Shown one piece after another: positions 8,350-16,955 of a stretch of DNA of 64,000 nucleotides. Each line of letters starts with the position of its first letter. Positions within the stretch are counted from its first letter, which is position 1. The stretch is from the NCBI GenBank assembly GCA_965208965.1, contig OZ242384.1, positions 186,001-250,000 of the forward strand, read 5' to 3'. The notes beneath the pieces are model-generated. The model ran no database searches. It worked only from the letters and a program-made list of their open reading frames with translations, and was not told where the DNA came from. The DNA is from Bin5 sp965208965 (lineage in GTDB: Bacteria > Chloroflexota > Anaerolineae > Caldilineales > Caldilineaceae). Both the position numbers and the translations under genes were made by a program.

Positions 8350-9555
8350 TTACTTTCCGCTCTCCTGGAAAAGTACGCAACCACTGCCGGACGCGGCCAG
8401 GATTCGTTCGCCATCGAAGACAGTTTTGCCCCGCAACACGACCTTCTCAACGCGGCCCTTCACATGCCGCCCGGCAAAGGGAGTCCAGCCGCAGCGTGTA
8501 CGCATGTCCGCGTCGTCCAGCTCATACACCTTGTCCACGTCCACTTCGACCCATGTCTGCGGTTGCTCCGCGAGACCGAAGATGCGGCGGGGATTCTCGA
8601 CGCAGCGCAGGAGCAGGTCGTCCAGCTCAAGTAGGCCGTCGTCGACCGCTGTCAGCAGAAGGGGGAGCATCGTCTCCACGCCAGGGACGCCGGGCATCGG
8701 AGAGTGCGTGTTGCCGCCCTGTTCCCCCTCTTCCACATTCTCTCCTGGTGGTCGCATGCCTTTTTCTGAAAAAGTATGCGGCGCGTGGTCGCTGGCGAAA
8801 ATATCAATGATGTCGAGGTTTTCCCATAGTGCAGCGACGTCGTCCGGCGCGGCCAGTTTGGGCCGCATGTCGAAACGGTTGCCGCCTCGGTCATAGTCTT
8901 CTGAGGTTAGAAAGAGATGATGGGGTGTTGCCTCGCAGGTGACCGGGATGCCCTTTTCTTTAGCGGCGCGGATAAGTTCGATCTCACTACGCCGGCTGAC
9001 GTGTACGATATGCAGCGGCAGGTGGTATAGATGGCTGAGTGTCAGACAGACGGGAACCATCAGTTCTTCGGCGTGGACAGCGACCGGACCAAGCGTGGAC
9101 GCGGAAGCCAGCATTGCATTGTCGCGCCCATTCCCTGCGTCCGGGGGGCCTTGCCGCCAGCCGTCGAGTTCGTCGGCGCGCCGGGCCCACGTGCGGAAGA
9201 GGCGATGGAGGAGACCCAGTTCTTCGATTCGCAGGCTACCGAATGTTTCGTTGACGTAGATTTTAAGACCGCATGACTGAGGGGCAACGGGGAGGTAGGC
9301 ATCGACGTCGGCTACGGTCGCTCCGACAAACAGTCCAACATCACAGACTGTTTTCGCTTCCGCCAGACGCACTTTTTCCTGAAAATTGGCCGGAGTGGAA
9401 GTGGGGGGAACAGTGTTGGGCATGTCCAATACTGTCGTCACGCCGCCGGCAAGGGCAGCGCGAGTGCCGGTATGGAGATCCTCTTTCTGAGTGTAGCCTG
9501 GCTCGCGGAGATGGACGTGCGCATCAACGAGGCCGGGCAGGCGTAATGTCGTCAT
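8350..9555 (-). CDS. pyrC: Dihydroorotase, CAD-like
   Basis: A 401-residue amidohydrolase that cyclises carbamoyl aspartate to dihydroorotate. The HVHLREPG metal-binding motif lies at residues 13-20, with KEDLHTGT and MPNTVPP after it. The KIYVNETFG loop carries no obvious carboxylated-Lys change. Later motifs are HAEE, HIVHVSR, EATPHHLFL and ASDHAPHT with the catalytic Asp. Strings such as LPGLVDAHVHLREPG, CEATPHHLFL and GVETMLPLLLTAV closely follow the DHOase domain of animal CAD. Between residues 110 and 150 it has an insertion rich in Arg and Gly that CAD lacks. It is the first gene of a pyrC-pyrB unit with its own promoter. Confidence 0.94.
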   Translation of the reverse strand: MTTLRLPGLVDAHVHLREPGYTQKEDLHTGTRAALAGGVTTVLDMPNTVPPTSTPANFQEKVRLAEAKTVCDVGLFVGATVADVDAYLPVAPQSCGLKIYVNETFGSLRIEELGLLHRLFRTWARRADELDGWRQGPPDAGNGRDNAMLASASTLGPVAVHAEELMVPVCLTLSHLYHLPLHIVHVSRRSEIELIRAAKEKGIPVTCEATPHHLFLTSEDYDRGGNRFDMRPKLAAPDDVAALWENLDIIDIFASDHAPHTFSEKGMRPPGENVEEGEQGGNTHSPMPGVPGVETMLPLLLTAVDDGLLELDDLLLRCVENPRRIFGLAEQPQTWVEVDVDKVYELDDADMRTRCGWTPFAGRHVKGRVEKVVLRGKTVFDGERILAASGSGCVLFQESGK

Positions 9556-9588
9556 CGGGCCCCAACTGAGTTCAGAATAAACTGCCCC

Positions 9589-9617
9589 ATTCTACTTGAA
9601 TGTTGAAGATGCGGCAA
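9589..9617 (-). promoter_or_regulatory. Putative promoter for pyrC-pyrB
   Basis: On the minus strand -35 TTGCCG (9612-9617) and -10 TAGAAT (9589-9594) are 17 bases apart, giving a leader of about 25 bases before the pyrC ATG. That is too short for a PyrR-type attenuator, so regulation by attenuation is unlikely from this site. Confidence 0.5.
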
Positions 9618-10031
9618 CAGATGGAAGTGCCGTGATCTGCGTCAGATATTGAAGCAGGATCTTACAGTTTGGAATGGATTTTCGGGGCTGCTGAGGCTTT
9701 TTTATTGGCATAGGCGGTACCCGCACTGTCTCTCAGGGCCAGGTCTTGCTTCCTCTTGATTGCGCTCGGGCCAGGCCCCGACGCGGGCTTTGGGATACCT
9801 GATTCATCGAGGCGCATTTGCTTCTCCGGCGGCAAACTGGAGACGCGGCCTGTTTTCAGGGGCGCGTTGCGAGAAAAATCCTCTGCACAAGGGTTGCCGC
9901 TTGCGGCCGACCGCCCGGAAAGGGCAGGAGAGTGGAACTAAGAGTGAGGCTCGAGAAGCCCATGTGGCCGCCCTTCAAGTGCTTGGACTGACAGAATCGG
10001 GAAGCGGGATTCGGCCTCAGATCGGCCATAT
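9618..10031 (+). other. 414-base intergenic stretch without an identified feature
   Basis: This GC-rich region separates the divergent pyrC and hemC promoters. Open frames of 61-91 codons exist on the plus strand, but they overlap each other, lack a ribosome-binding site and show no recognisable protein. There is a T-rich run near 9696. I see no tRNA, known riboswitch or repeat. An unrecognised small RNA is possible given the length. Confidence 0.4.
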
Positions 10032-10060
10032 TTGACCAGCGAATAGGCTGCTGCTATGCT
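10032..10060 (+). promoter_or_regulatory. Sigma-70-type promoter for the hem operon
   Basis: A -35 TTGACC (10032-10037) and -10 TATGCT (10055-10060) are separated by 17 bases. Transcription would begin near 10067, about 125 bases before hemC. Confidence 0.65.
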
Positions 10061-10192
10061 TACGGCATCTCCGGACTTGAGAGTTCAGGGACATGCCCAG
10101 CCAGCAGTTTTCTGCGCGTTTGGACTGACCCGTCTGACCGTACCGCGACCGAAGCAGACGTTGGCGGCAAGCCGCCCGTTTCTGAATCAGGA

Positions 10193-11224
10193 ATGTTCAC
10201 CCCTCGTCATATTCGTCTAGGCAGCCGAGGATCGGCTCTGGCCCTATGGCAGACAGAGCATGTGGCTTCGCAGTTGCGCGCGTTGCATCCTGACGTAACG
10301 GTCGAAACGGTCGTCATTCAGACCAGGGGAGACAGATTTAGGGACAGACCTCTTCCGAGCATTGGCGGCAAAGGGCTGTTTACGATGGAATTGGAGGAGA
10401 GGCTGAGGCAGGGTCAGATTGACGGCGCCGTGCATAGCTTGAAGGACCTGCCTGTGGACGATCCGGAAGGGTTGGTTCTGGGTGCGATTCCGGCCAGGGG
10501 CGATGTTGCGGATGCGCTGGTATTGAAGGGCGCCGGAGAGACAAGAGAGAGGCCGCGAAACGGCTTGCCCGAATTACGGGAGGGTGCCGTGGTTGGTACC
10601 GGGAGCCGGCGCAGGGCCGCCCAACTGCTGGCGCGGCGCCCGGATCTGCGAATCATGGACATTCGCGGCAATGTGGACACACGTGTGCGCAAGACACTTG
10701 ATCCGGCCGGTGAGTATGACGCAGCAGTTCTGGCCGTCGCCGGACTGAAACGGTTAGGGTTGGCTGCTCAAATTGCGCTCACACTGCCGTTTGAGACGAT
10801 GTTGCCGGCCCCCGGTCAGGGGGCGCTTGCAGTGCAGTGCCGGCAGGAAGCGAAATGGCTGGGATTCTTCGGCGGCATAGATGACAAGGAGACGCGCGTA
10901 GCGGTAACGGCAGAGCGGGCCTTCCTGGCTGAACTGGGGGGAGGCTGTCGCGCTTCGGTTGGCGCGTTGGGAGAGTGTAGCAGGGACGGCGAGGATAGCC
11001 GCAGTCTTACAGACTTGAGGGGAGAGAGCGGTCTGCGTCTATGGGGCCGGGTGAGCGCGCCTGACGGCAGCCGCCAAGTCGATGCACAGATGGGCGGCTC
11101 CCCTGGCGAGGCCGGGCAGTTGGGACGGGACCTTGCGCAACAGGTGTTACGCCGGGGAGCGAAGGAGATCATTAAGCAGATAAATGAAGTCGAAGTGAGG
11201 CCGGACGAGAACCGGCAACGTTAG
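10193..11224 (+). CDS. hemC: Hydroxymethylbilane synthase (porphobilinogen deaminase)
   Basis: A 343-residue enzyme that polymerises four porphobilinogens to hydroxymethylbilane. It begins with the family pattern RLGSRGSALALWQ and contains KGLFTMELE, DGAVHSLKDLP (catalytic Asp and Lys), GTGSRRRAAQL and RGNVDTR. The dipyrromethane cofactor Cys lies in LGGGCRASVGA. The C-terminal domain carries a somewhat long, charged insertion after that Cys. It is the first gene of the hemC-hemD-methyltransferase-hemB run. Confidence 0.96.
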   Translation: MFTPRHIRLGSRGSALALWQTEHVASQLRALHPDVTVETVVIQTRGDRFRDRPLPSIGGKGLFTMELEERLRQGQIDGAVHSLKDLPVDDPEGLVLGAIPARGDVADALVLKGAGETRERPRNGLPELREGAVVGTGSRRRAAQLLARRPDLRIMDIRGNVDTRVRKTLDPAGEYDAAVLAVAGLKRLGLAAQIALTLPFETMLPAPGQGALAVQCRQEAKWLGFFGGIDDKETRVAVTAERAFLAELGGGCRASVGALGECSRDGEDSRSLTDLRGESGLRLWGRVSAPDGSRQVDAQMGGSPGEAGQLGRDLAQQVLRRGAKEIIKQINEVEVRPDENRQR

Positions 11225-11268
11225 ACGATAGATTTCCGTTTCCATCCAGAGAAGAAAGATTGCCTAAG

Positions 11269-12069
11269 ATGACTACGCAGACGCTTATGGGCCTTCGAAT
11301 CGCCAACACGCGCGCCTTGCGCCAGGCGCCGGTTCTGACCCGATTGCTGGAAGAGGAGGGCGCCCAGGTGTTGCACTATCCGACGGTCGAGATCGAGCCT
11401 TGCGCCGATTCGGCCGACTTCGATGCAGCGCTCACGGAACTGGCCCGGGGGCAATTCGACTGGCTGATTGTAACCAGCGCCAATACCGTATATATATTGG
11501 CCGACCGATTACGGGCTCTTGGCATTGAGCTTGAAAAAGTGGCCCGGTCCAACACGAAAGTGGCGGCCGTCGGCTCGGCGACCGCCACCGCAATCGCCCA
11601 GGAGCTGAACCTTGTGGTAGACCTGTTGCCGGAGGAATATGTGGCGGAGTCGCTGGCCGCCGGCCTGCAGGTGAGCAGAGGGAATCGCGTGTTCCTTCCG
11701 CAGTCGGCGCTTGCACGTCCTGTGCTGGTCAAGGCTCTGCGGCGGGCCGGCGCCGAGGTACGAGCGGTTTCTGCCTACCAGACGGTTGTCGGTAATGGCG
11801 GTGATGATCTACCGCGGCATTTCTGGCAGGGGGACGTTGACGTCGTCCTGTTTACGAGCGCATCGACAGTTCACCATTTTGTGAGCAGACTCAAGGCTGA
11901 AAGCGGTGATGCCGGCATGCTTTGCGATGTGACCGTAGCCTGCATCGGTCCGATGACCGCAGAGGCGGCGCGGCGGCATGACCTGCCCGTACAGGTTGTG
12001 GCCGAGAGTCGCACCGTCGAGGGCCTGGTACAGAGCCTGAAGTCTCATTTCGCCAATCGCCGGCGATGA
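11269..12069 (+). CDS. hemD: Uroporphyrinogen-III synthase
   Basis: About 266 residues. The protein has the two-lobe HemD organisation: GLRIANTRALRQAPVL at the N-terminus, a WLIVTSANTV segment, GSATATA near residue 105, a VFLPQSALARPVL segment and VDVVLFTSASTVHHF in the second lobe, then CIGPMTAEAA. These are the usual HemD landmarks even though the family is poorly conserved. It cyclises hydroxymethylbilane with inversion of ring D. I chose the ATG at 11269, preceded by GAAGAAAG, over a TTG at 11260. Its stop overlaps the next gene's start by four bases (ATGA). Confidence 0.9.
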   Translation: MTTQTLMGLRIANTRALRQAPVLTRLLEEEGAQVLHYPTVEIEPCADSADFDAALTELARGQFDWLIVTSANTVYILADRLRALGIELEKVARSNTKVAAVGSATATAIAQELNLVVDLLPEEYVAESLAAGLQVSRGNRVFLPQSALARPVLVKALRRAGAEVRAVSAYQTVVGNGGDDLPRHFWQGDVDVVLFTSASTVHHFVSRLKAESGDAGMLCDVTVACIGPMTAEAARRHDLPVQVVAESRTVEGLVQSLKSHFANRRR

Positions 12070-12836
12070 CGGAATTGAATTCCAGCGCCCGCTTCGACGG
12101 TCGTGTCGAGAGTTATCTCAGATACCGGCCGCGCTATCCCCAGGAAATAATCCCATTCCTGCAGAGACAGATTGGTCTTACCGGCGACTGGCGAGTGGCC
12201 GATGTCGGCTCCGGAACAGGTTTCCTGGCTGAGCGATTCGTCGAGCTTGGTTGCGACGTGACTGGGGTGGAGCCGAACTCGGCGATGCGCGAGGCGGGAG
12301 ACAAATACCTGGGCGGCCGGAGAAACTTTCGCAGCGTAGACGGGACCGCGGAAAGCAGCGGTCTGCCTGGAGCATCGTTCGAACTGGTAACTGCCGGCCA
12401 GGCATTTCACTGGTTTGAGCCGGCGCGTACGCGGGAGGAGTTCAAGCGAATTCTACTCCCTCCCGGCTGGATAGTTCTGGTATGGAATTCCAGGCCCGCG
12501 GCTCTATCAAACGTGACGCGGGAGTACGAGTCCATCCTGGAAAAACTGGATCAGGAATACCAGAAGGTGGCGGAGAAGAACAGACGACCTGAGACGATTG
12601 ACCATTTTCTTCAAAGCGGGGCAGCGATGGAGCAAGCCTGCTTCCCGAATCCGCAGTCCTATACCTGGGACCAATTTCGAGGGCGAGCGCTCTCATCTTC
12701 CTATGCGCCTCTGCCGTCCGACCGGCGACACGGGTGGTTCGTCCACGAGCTGTGGGCCCTATTTGAACGGCGTCAAATGGACGGTTTGCTAGCTTTCCCG
12801 TACGAGACGAATCTCTTTTGGGGTCAACTGAAATGA
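12066..12836 (+). CDS. Class I SAM-dependent methyltransferase
   Basis: A 256-residue methyltransferase. Motif I is VADVGSGTGFLAE (about residues 42-54), the acidic strand-2 end is GVEPN, and a TAGQAFHWF segment resembles the UbiE/YcgJ group of small-molecule methyltransferases. The start codon overlaps the hemD stop by four bases, so it is translationally coupled to hemD and sits between hemD and hemB. That position hints at a tetrapyrrole-related or housekeeping role, but no substrate can be assigned; it does not resemble uroporphyrinogen-III methyltransferases. Confidence 0.85.
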   Translation: MTELNSSARFDGRVESYLRYRPRYPQEIIPFLQRQIGLTGDWRVADVGSGTGFLAERFVELGCDVTGVEPNSAMREAGDKYLGGRRNFRSVDGTAESSGLPGASFELVTAGQAFHWFEPARTREEFKRILLPPGWIVLVWNSRPAALSNVTREYESILEKLDQEYQKVAEKNRRPETIDHFLQSGAAMEQACFPNPQSYTWDQFRGRALSSSYAPLPSDRRHGWFVHELWALFERRQMDGLLAFPYETNLFWGQLK

Positions 12837-12903
12837 AGACGGAGCGAATGGCGGTGGCGGAATCGCCTGCATACCAGTTTGAAGTGAACATGGCGGTAAA
12901 ACT

Positions 12904-13968
12904 ATGAACACCTTACAGCCTGTGCAGACTACCATCAACGGTCATGCGACTGCTGCGGAGCCGGTACTGCGCCCGCGAAGGACGCGGATCAGCCCTGCGC
13001 TGCGGCGAATGGTGCGTGAAACAACACTCTCACCGGCCGACTTCATCTATCCGCTGTTCGTGCGCTACGGCCAAGGCGAGCGCCGCCCGATCGCTTCTAT
13101 GCCGGGGCAGTTTCAGCTGTCGGTAGACGAATTGGACAGGGAGGCTGAATCGGTTCTGGAGCTGGGCATTCCCGCGGTGCTCCTGTTCGGCATTCCCGCG
13201 GAAAAGGACTGGTGTGGAAGCGACAACTTCAATCCCCACGGGGTGGTGCCCGAGGCGATTCAAACTCTGAAGGAGGCAGCGCCGGACCTGATCGTTATCT
13301 CTGATATGTGTTTCTGTGAATATACCGATCACGGCCATTGCGGAATCATCAATGAGCCGACAGTGGACAGCTATAACACCGCGCTGCCGGAGGGCTATCT
13401 GCTCAACGACCCGACTCTGGAATTGCTGGGACGGGCGTCGGTTGTTCATGCCGAAGCTGGCGCGGACATCATTGCGCCGTCGGCGATGCTGGACGGCATG
13501 GTCGGGGCGATTCGCAATGCGCTGGACGAGGCCGCATTGGAGCATGTGCCGATTCTGAGCTACGCGGCCAAGTACGCCAGCAGCTTTTACGGGCCTTTCC
13601 GCGAGGCAGCCGAGAGCCCTCCTTCATTTGGCGACCGCAGCCAGTATCAGATGGACCCAGCCAACCGCCGCGAGGCGTTGAAGGAGGTTGCGCTCGACGT
13701 GGCGGAGGGGGCGGACATGATTATGGTCAAACCTGCGTTGCCCTATCTGGATGTGCTGGCAGCCGTGCGCGAGGAGTTCAACCTGCCCACAGCCGCGTAT
13801 CAGGTGAGCGGCGAGTATGCGATGCTGCATGCGGCCGCGGCCAATGGCTGGCTCGATCTGGAGAAGTGCGCCCTGGAAAGCCTGACCAGCATCAAACGGG
13901 CTGGCGCGGATATGATACTGACCTACTTTGCCAAGGACGCCGCGCGCTGGCTGGCAGGGAAACGGTAG
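12904..13968 (+). CDS. hemB: Delta-aminolevulinic acid dehydratase (porphobilinogen synthase)
   Basis: A 354-residue enzyme that condenses two 5-aminolevulinates to porphobilinogen. The zinc-site motif CFCEYTDHGHCG supplies three cysteines, so this is the Zn-dependent type. The two Schiff-base lysines are in SYAAKYASSFYGPF and MIMVKPALPYLD, and the Mg/allosteric arm sequence RRxR is near the N-terminus. It is the fourth gene of the hem run; hemA, hemL and hemE are not in this window. Confidence 0.97.
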   Translation: MNTLQPVQTTINGHATAAEPVLRPRRTRISPALRRMVRETTLSPADFIYPLFVRYGQGERRPIASMPGQFQLSVDELDREAESVLELGIPAVLLFGIPAEKDWCGSDNFNPHGVVPEAIQTLKEAAPDLIVISDMCFCEYTDHGHCGIINEPTVDSYNTALPEGYLLNDPTLELLGRASVVHAEAGADIIAPSAMLDGMVGAIRNALDEAALEHVPILSYAAKYASSFYGPFREAAESPPSFGDRSQYQMDPANRREALKEVALDVAEGADMIMVKPALPYLDVLAAVREEFNLPTAAYQVSGEYAMLHAAAANGWLDLEKCALESLTSIKRAGADMILTYFAKDAARWLAGKR

Positions 13969-14055
13969 AGACACTCGACTCTTCACGAGGAAGAGCAACT
14001 AGCGGAACTGCGTGGCGCGGCGGGCGTATTGCGTCCTATCCATTCTGCCCCTGAT

Positions 14056-14084
14056 TTGCCTGTCCAGTGCCGTTTGGCTATACT
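14056..14084 (+). promoter_or_regulatory. Sigma-70-type promoter for tRNA-Ser and SRP RNA
   Basis: A -35 TTGCCT (14056-14061) and -10 TATACT (14079-14084) lie 17 bases apart, about 60 bases before the tRNA. Between them and the tRNA is a perfect 11-bp hairpin (14099-14109 with 14128-14138) around a 18-base loop. It lacks a T run and may mark a processing site in the precursor. Confidence 0.65.
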
Positions 14085-14144
14085 GATTTGGCTTTTTGTA
14101 AAGGGTCGGCGTCAGGTTGCAGGGCAGGCCGACCCTTTCAGTTC

Positions 14145-14233
<89 letters not shown>

Positions 14234-14243
14234 TCGCGTGTTT

Positions 14244-14372
14244 GCATCGCTTCGTCAGTCGCTGGGTCCTGTGCGGCAGGACACCGTGAACCCCGTCAGG
14301 GCCGGAAGGCAGCAGCGGTAAGCGATTCGTCCTGGGTGCCACAGGGGCGCCTGGCAGCTGGCGAAGCGGTGC
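14244..14372 (+). ncRNA. ffs: Signal recognition particle RNA, small bacterial (4.5S) type
   Basis: The apical hairpin carries the conserved Ffh-binding elements: GTCAGGGCCGGAAGGCAGCAGC at 14295-14316, with the GGAA tetraloop and the asymmetric internal loop. The flanking arms (14244 onward GCATCGCTTCG, and 14361-14372 GCGAAGCGGTGC) pair over a long stem with mismatches. No Alu domain is seen, so this is the short form. Ends are estimated from the outer pairing and could be trimmed by several bases. It directs membrane proteins to the Sec translocon with Ffh. Confidence 0.93.
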
Positions 14373-14505
14373 GAACACGCGACTTCTCTTTCAGCCCAAA
14401 CACCCTCAACTCACCTTCGCTCGCCGGCAGACCGCCGCCCCAGGAGACCGGGCACTCAGCTTGTTACCCGGACCAGGCGCCGCGGGCACACGGACTTGAA
14501 TCCCC

Positions 14506-15747
14506 TTGCTCAAGCAGAATCCGACCCGAATCTATCTTTTCATAGGCGGCGGGCGGGCGCTCTTTAACGCGCTGGTCTTCACGATCAACCTGGTTTACCA
14601 GGTGGAGACGGTGGGCCTGAATCCTCTGCAGATGGTGCTGGTGGGCACCGTGCTGGAGGTGACGGTCGTATTGTTCGAAGTGCCAACCGGTGCGGTGGCC
14701 GACGTCTACTCCCGGCGGCTGTCGGTTATCATAGGGCTGGCTCTGGTCGGCTGCGGCTTTCTGCTGGAAGGGTCGATCCCGATGTTTTGGGCTGTTTTGG
14801 GTGCTCAGGTGCTGTGGGGCACTGGCTATACTTTCCTCAGCGGCGCTTTGCAGGCCTGGCTTGCCGACGAGATCGGCGTAGAAGCGGCCGGTCCGGTCTT
14901 TTTGCGTTCGGCGCAGGTAGGGTTGTTCGCCGGGTTGGTGGGTACGGGCGTCAGTGTGTGGCTGGCGAGCCGCTGGCTGCAGTTGCCGATCCTGGTGGGC
15001 GGGGCGCTGTACATCGCGCTGGCCGCATGCATGGCGTTCATCATGCCGGAGAGAGGCTTTCGGCCCACGCCGCCGGAGGAACGGGAGACGTGGAAGGAGA
15101 TGGCGGCCACTGCCCGCGCCGGGCTTCGGGCGGTGCGGGGGAATCCGGCGCTACGCATGGTCGTTGGTCTCAGCCTCGTGGCCGGGCTGTACAGCGAGGG
15201 ATACGACCGTCTGATGACCCCGCACCTGTTGGAAAGCTTCAACTTCCCCACTTTTTTTGGCCTTGAGGATTCGGTGATCTGGTTCGGAGTTATTGGCGTG
15301 GGCGCGACGATGATCGGAATCGCGGCCAATGAGTTGGCGCGGCGCGGTCGTGCGACAGAAGAAGGGACGCGTTCCATCAACTGGCTGACGCTGCTCTACG
15401 GGCTGTTGCCGGCCGGTCTTCTCTTCCTGGCCTGGACACGCAGCTTCTGGGTGGCGTTGCTGGCGGTGTGGGCGATCAGCCTTTGCCGCAGCACGCTTGG
15501 GCCGCTGGAGAATGCGTGGATCGTGCGCAACACGCGTAGCGCGCAGCGGGCGACGGTAATCTCTCTTTGGGGACAGGCGAACTCTCTGGGGCAGGCAGCC
15601 GGCGGGCCGGTCCTAGGATGGATTGGGACAGCGGCACGCATCCCCGTCGCGCTGACGGTCTCTTCGGCGGTGCTGGTGCCGGCGCAGTGGTTGCTGGCAA
15701 TGGCGAGAAAAGATCGGTCGCCAAGTGACGAGGCAATCGGAGACTGA
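14506..15747 (+). CDS. MFS family transporter
   Basis: A 413-residue protein with about 12 hydrophobic helices. The MFS loop 2-3 motif appears as GAVADVYSRRLS near residue 65, with a preceding EVPTG that is typical of drug/unknown-substrate exporters. A long central cytoplasmic loop (around residues 185-215, charged) separates the two halves. The start is TTG at 14506; no ATG alternative covers the first helix. It lies downstream of the RNA genes and 22 bases upstream of a GNAT gene. Substrate unknown. Confidence 0.85.
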   Translation: MLKQNPTRIYLFIGGGRALFNALVFTINLVYQVETVGLNPLQMVLVGTVLEVTVVLFEVPTGAVADVYSRRLSVIIGLALVGCGFLLEGSIPMFWAVLGAQVLWGTGYTFLSGALQAWLADEIGVEAAGPVFLRSAQVGLFAGLVGTGVSVWLASRWLQLPILVGGALYIALAACMAFIMPERGFRPTPPEERETWKEMAATARAGLRAVRGNPALRMVVGLSLVAGLYSEGYDRLMTPHLLESFNFPTFFGLEDSVIWFGVIGVGATMIGIAANELARRGRATEEGTRSINWLTLLYGLLPAGLLFLAWTRSFWVALLAVWAISLCRSTLGPLENAWIVRNTRSAQRATVISLWGQANSLGQAAGGPVLGWIGTAARIPVALTVSSAVLVPAQWLLAMARKDRSPSDEAIGD

Positions 15748-15769
15748 TGATACTCAGTGAGGCGATTCG

Positions 15770-16303
15770 ATGGGTAGGGATACAAGTGGGGAGCTGAAAG
15801 TGACGATTGTGGAGGTGACTGAAGAAAGTCAGCTGTGGAAGCAGCTTTGGCCAGTTATTGAGCAGTTGGAACAGAAACCGTACATCGAAGTACAGGCCGG
15901 ACATTTCCGCTCCAGCCATGTGTTCGCCGCGCTCGTAGAGGGCCAGCCGGTAGGATTTCTGCGTTTTGTCGTGCAGCGACTGGGAGAGGACGAAGGGCGG
16001 CCGCCGATCGTTTATCGGGGACGGACCCTGCATGAAGCGAAGATTATCGCGTTCGGCGTGCTGCCGAAGGAACGTAACCAGGGCATCGGACGCTCTTTGC
16101 AACTCGAAGCGATGGGACGTGCGAGAGAATTGAACTGCTGCCAGGTTCGCTCCCGCAGCGATAATGGAAATGACGCCAACTACCACTTGAAGACTTCTCT
16201 GGGGTTCGGCATCCAGCCCAGCCTTGTCGACAATTCCGTCTATTTCGTTAAGGCTTTACCCGTTGCGGACGCCCCGGAATGCTCCAGAGTGGAACGGGCG
16301 TAA
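15770..16303 (+). CDS. GNAT family N-acetyltransferase
   Basis: A 177-residue protein with a GNAT fold. The acetyl-CoA-binding segment is AFGVLPKERNQGIGRSLQLEA, split here as VLPKERNQGIG plus helix, close to the Q/R-x2-G-x-G/A consensus. It has a C-terminal region reading SLGFGIQP typical of the family. Translation might start at the ATG at 15770 or at a GTG near 15800, where a GGGGAG stretch precedes it. The tmRNA promoter begins within four bases of its stop codon. Target substrate unknown. Confidence 0.85.
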   Translation: MGRDTSGELKVTIVEVTEESQLWKQLWPVIEQLEQKPYIEVQAGHFRSSHVFAALVEGQPVGFLRFVVQRLGEDEGRPPIVYRGRTLHEAKIIAFGVLPKERNQGIGRSLQLEAMGRARELNCCQVRSRSDNGNDANYHLKTSLGFGIQPSLVDNSVYFVKALPVADAPECSRVERA

Positions 16304-16306
16304 ATC

Positions 16307-16335
16307 TTGACTGGACCAGTGGATTGAGTTATAAT
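16307..16335 (+). promoter_or_regulatory. Near-consensus promoter of tmRNA
   Basis: -35 TTGACT (16307-16312), 17-base spacer, perfect -10 TATAAT (16330-16335). The mature tmRNA 5' end begins 11 bases downstream, as expected for a strong stable-RNA promoter. Confidence 0.85.
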
Positions 16336-16345
16336 AGGTTCAGAT

Positions 16346-16756
16346 GGGGATGAACGGCTTCGACGGGGCATTGTCAGGCCTGAGACTGCAAGCCGTAGAG
16401 CGTCGACTACGTAAAAAAGGCGCAAAACAATACAAATGCCAAGAACACAGGCATGGCTTTCAACTTTGGTTTCACCCCGGCCGCTTCCGCGGCTGCGGCG
16501 GCCTAAGTAAGCCACCGGCCCTCTAAAAGGGGCCACGGCCCGTCCCGGTGGGGCCAGCAGGCTGGGCGGTAGCTGTCATACACTGTGAGCTGCGACAGCG
16601 GTACGCCGATATTGCTGCCTAAGAGAATCGGCTAGTCAGCGAAGCGCCTCGTGTTGATCCGAGGCCCGCCGACAAATCATATAAAGATCAACTAAGCTTG
16701 TAGACGTTTCAGGGCGGATGTTGCGGACGCGGGTTCGATTCCCGCCATCTCCACCA
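16346..16756 (+). ncRNA. ssrA: Transfer-messenger RNA
   Basis: A 411-base one-piece tmRNA. The 5' end GGGGATGAACGGCTTCGACG and 3' end with GGGTTCGATTCCCGCC and encoded CCA form the tRNA-like domain. The acceptor stem pairs 16346-16352 with 16746-16752. The region before the tag (CTACGTAAAAAAGGCGCAAAA) is typical. The likely resume codon is GCC at 16438 and the tag stops at TAA 16504-16506. The tag has 22 residues, begins AKNTG, contains MAFNFGF and ends in five alanines. It rescues stalled ribosomes with SmpB, which is not in the window. Confidence 0.96.
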
Positions 16757-16795
16757 GAGTAGTGGGGCGCGAGAGGGAAGAGCGTCGCAATGAGT

Positions 16796-16835
16796 AAGGC
16801 GATCCGGTGAATGACCGGGTCGCCTTTTGGTTTTT
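16796..16835 (+). terminator. Intrinsic terminator after tmRNA
   Basis: An AAGGCGA-x-CCGGT stem pairs with ACCGG-x-TCGCCTT around a short GAATG loop (16796-16825), followed by TTTTGGTTTTT. This is a strong rho-independent terminator. Confidence 0.88.
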
Positions 16836-16955
16836 GTCGCAGAGGAAAGCGGCCTTGGCCCCGGGTTGCCAGATCACTTGAATGGTACATGGTGCTAGCA
16901 AATCACTTAGAATTGAAGGAAAAGAACATGCCCTTCGTTGACGAGGAGGCTGTCG

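Noticed and set aside
14099..14138. Hairpin before tRNA-Ser as a terminator of hemB
   Set aside because: It has no T run on the plus strand and lies downstream of a good promoter, so it is more likely part of the RNA precursor.
16344..16526. A 60-codon open frame inside tmRNA
   Set aside because: It is in the wrong frame for the tag and the region is clearly a tmRNA.
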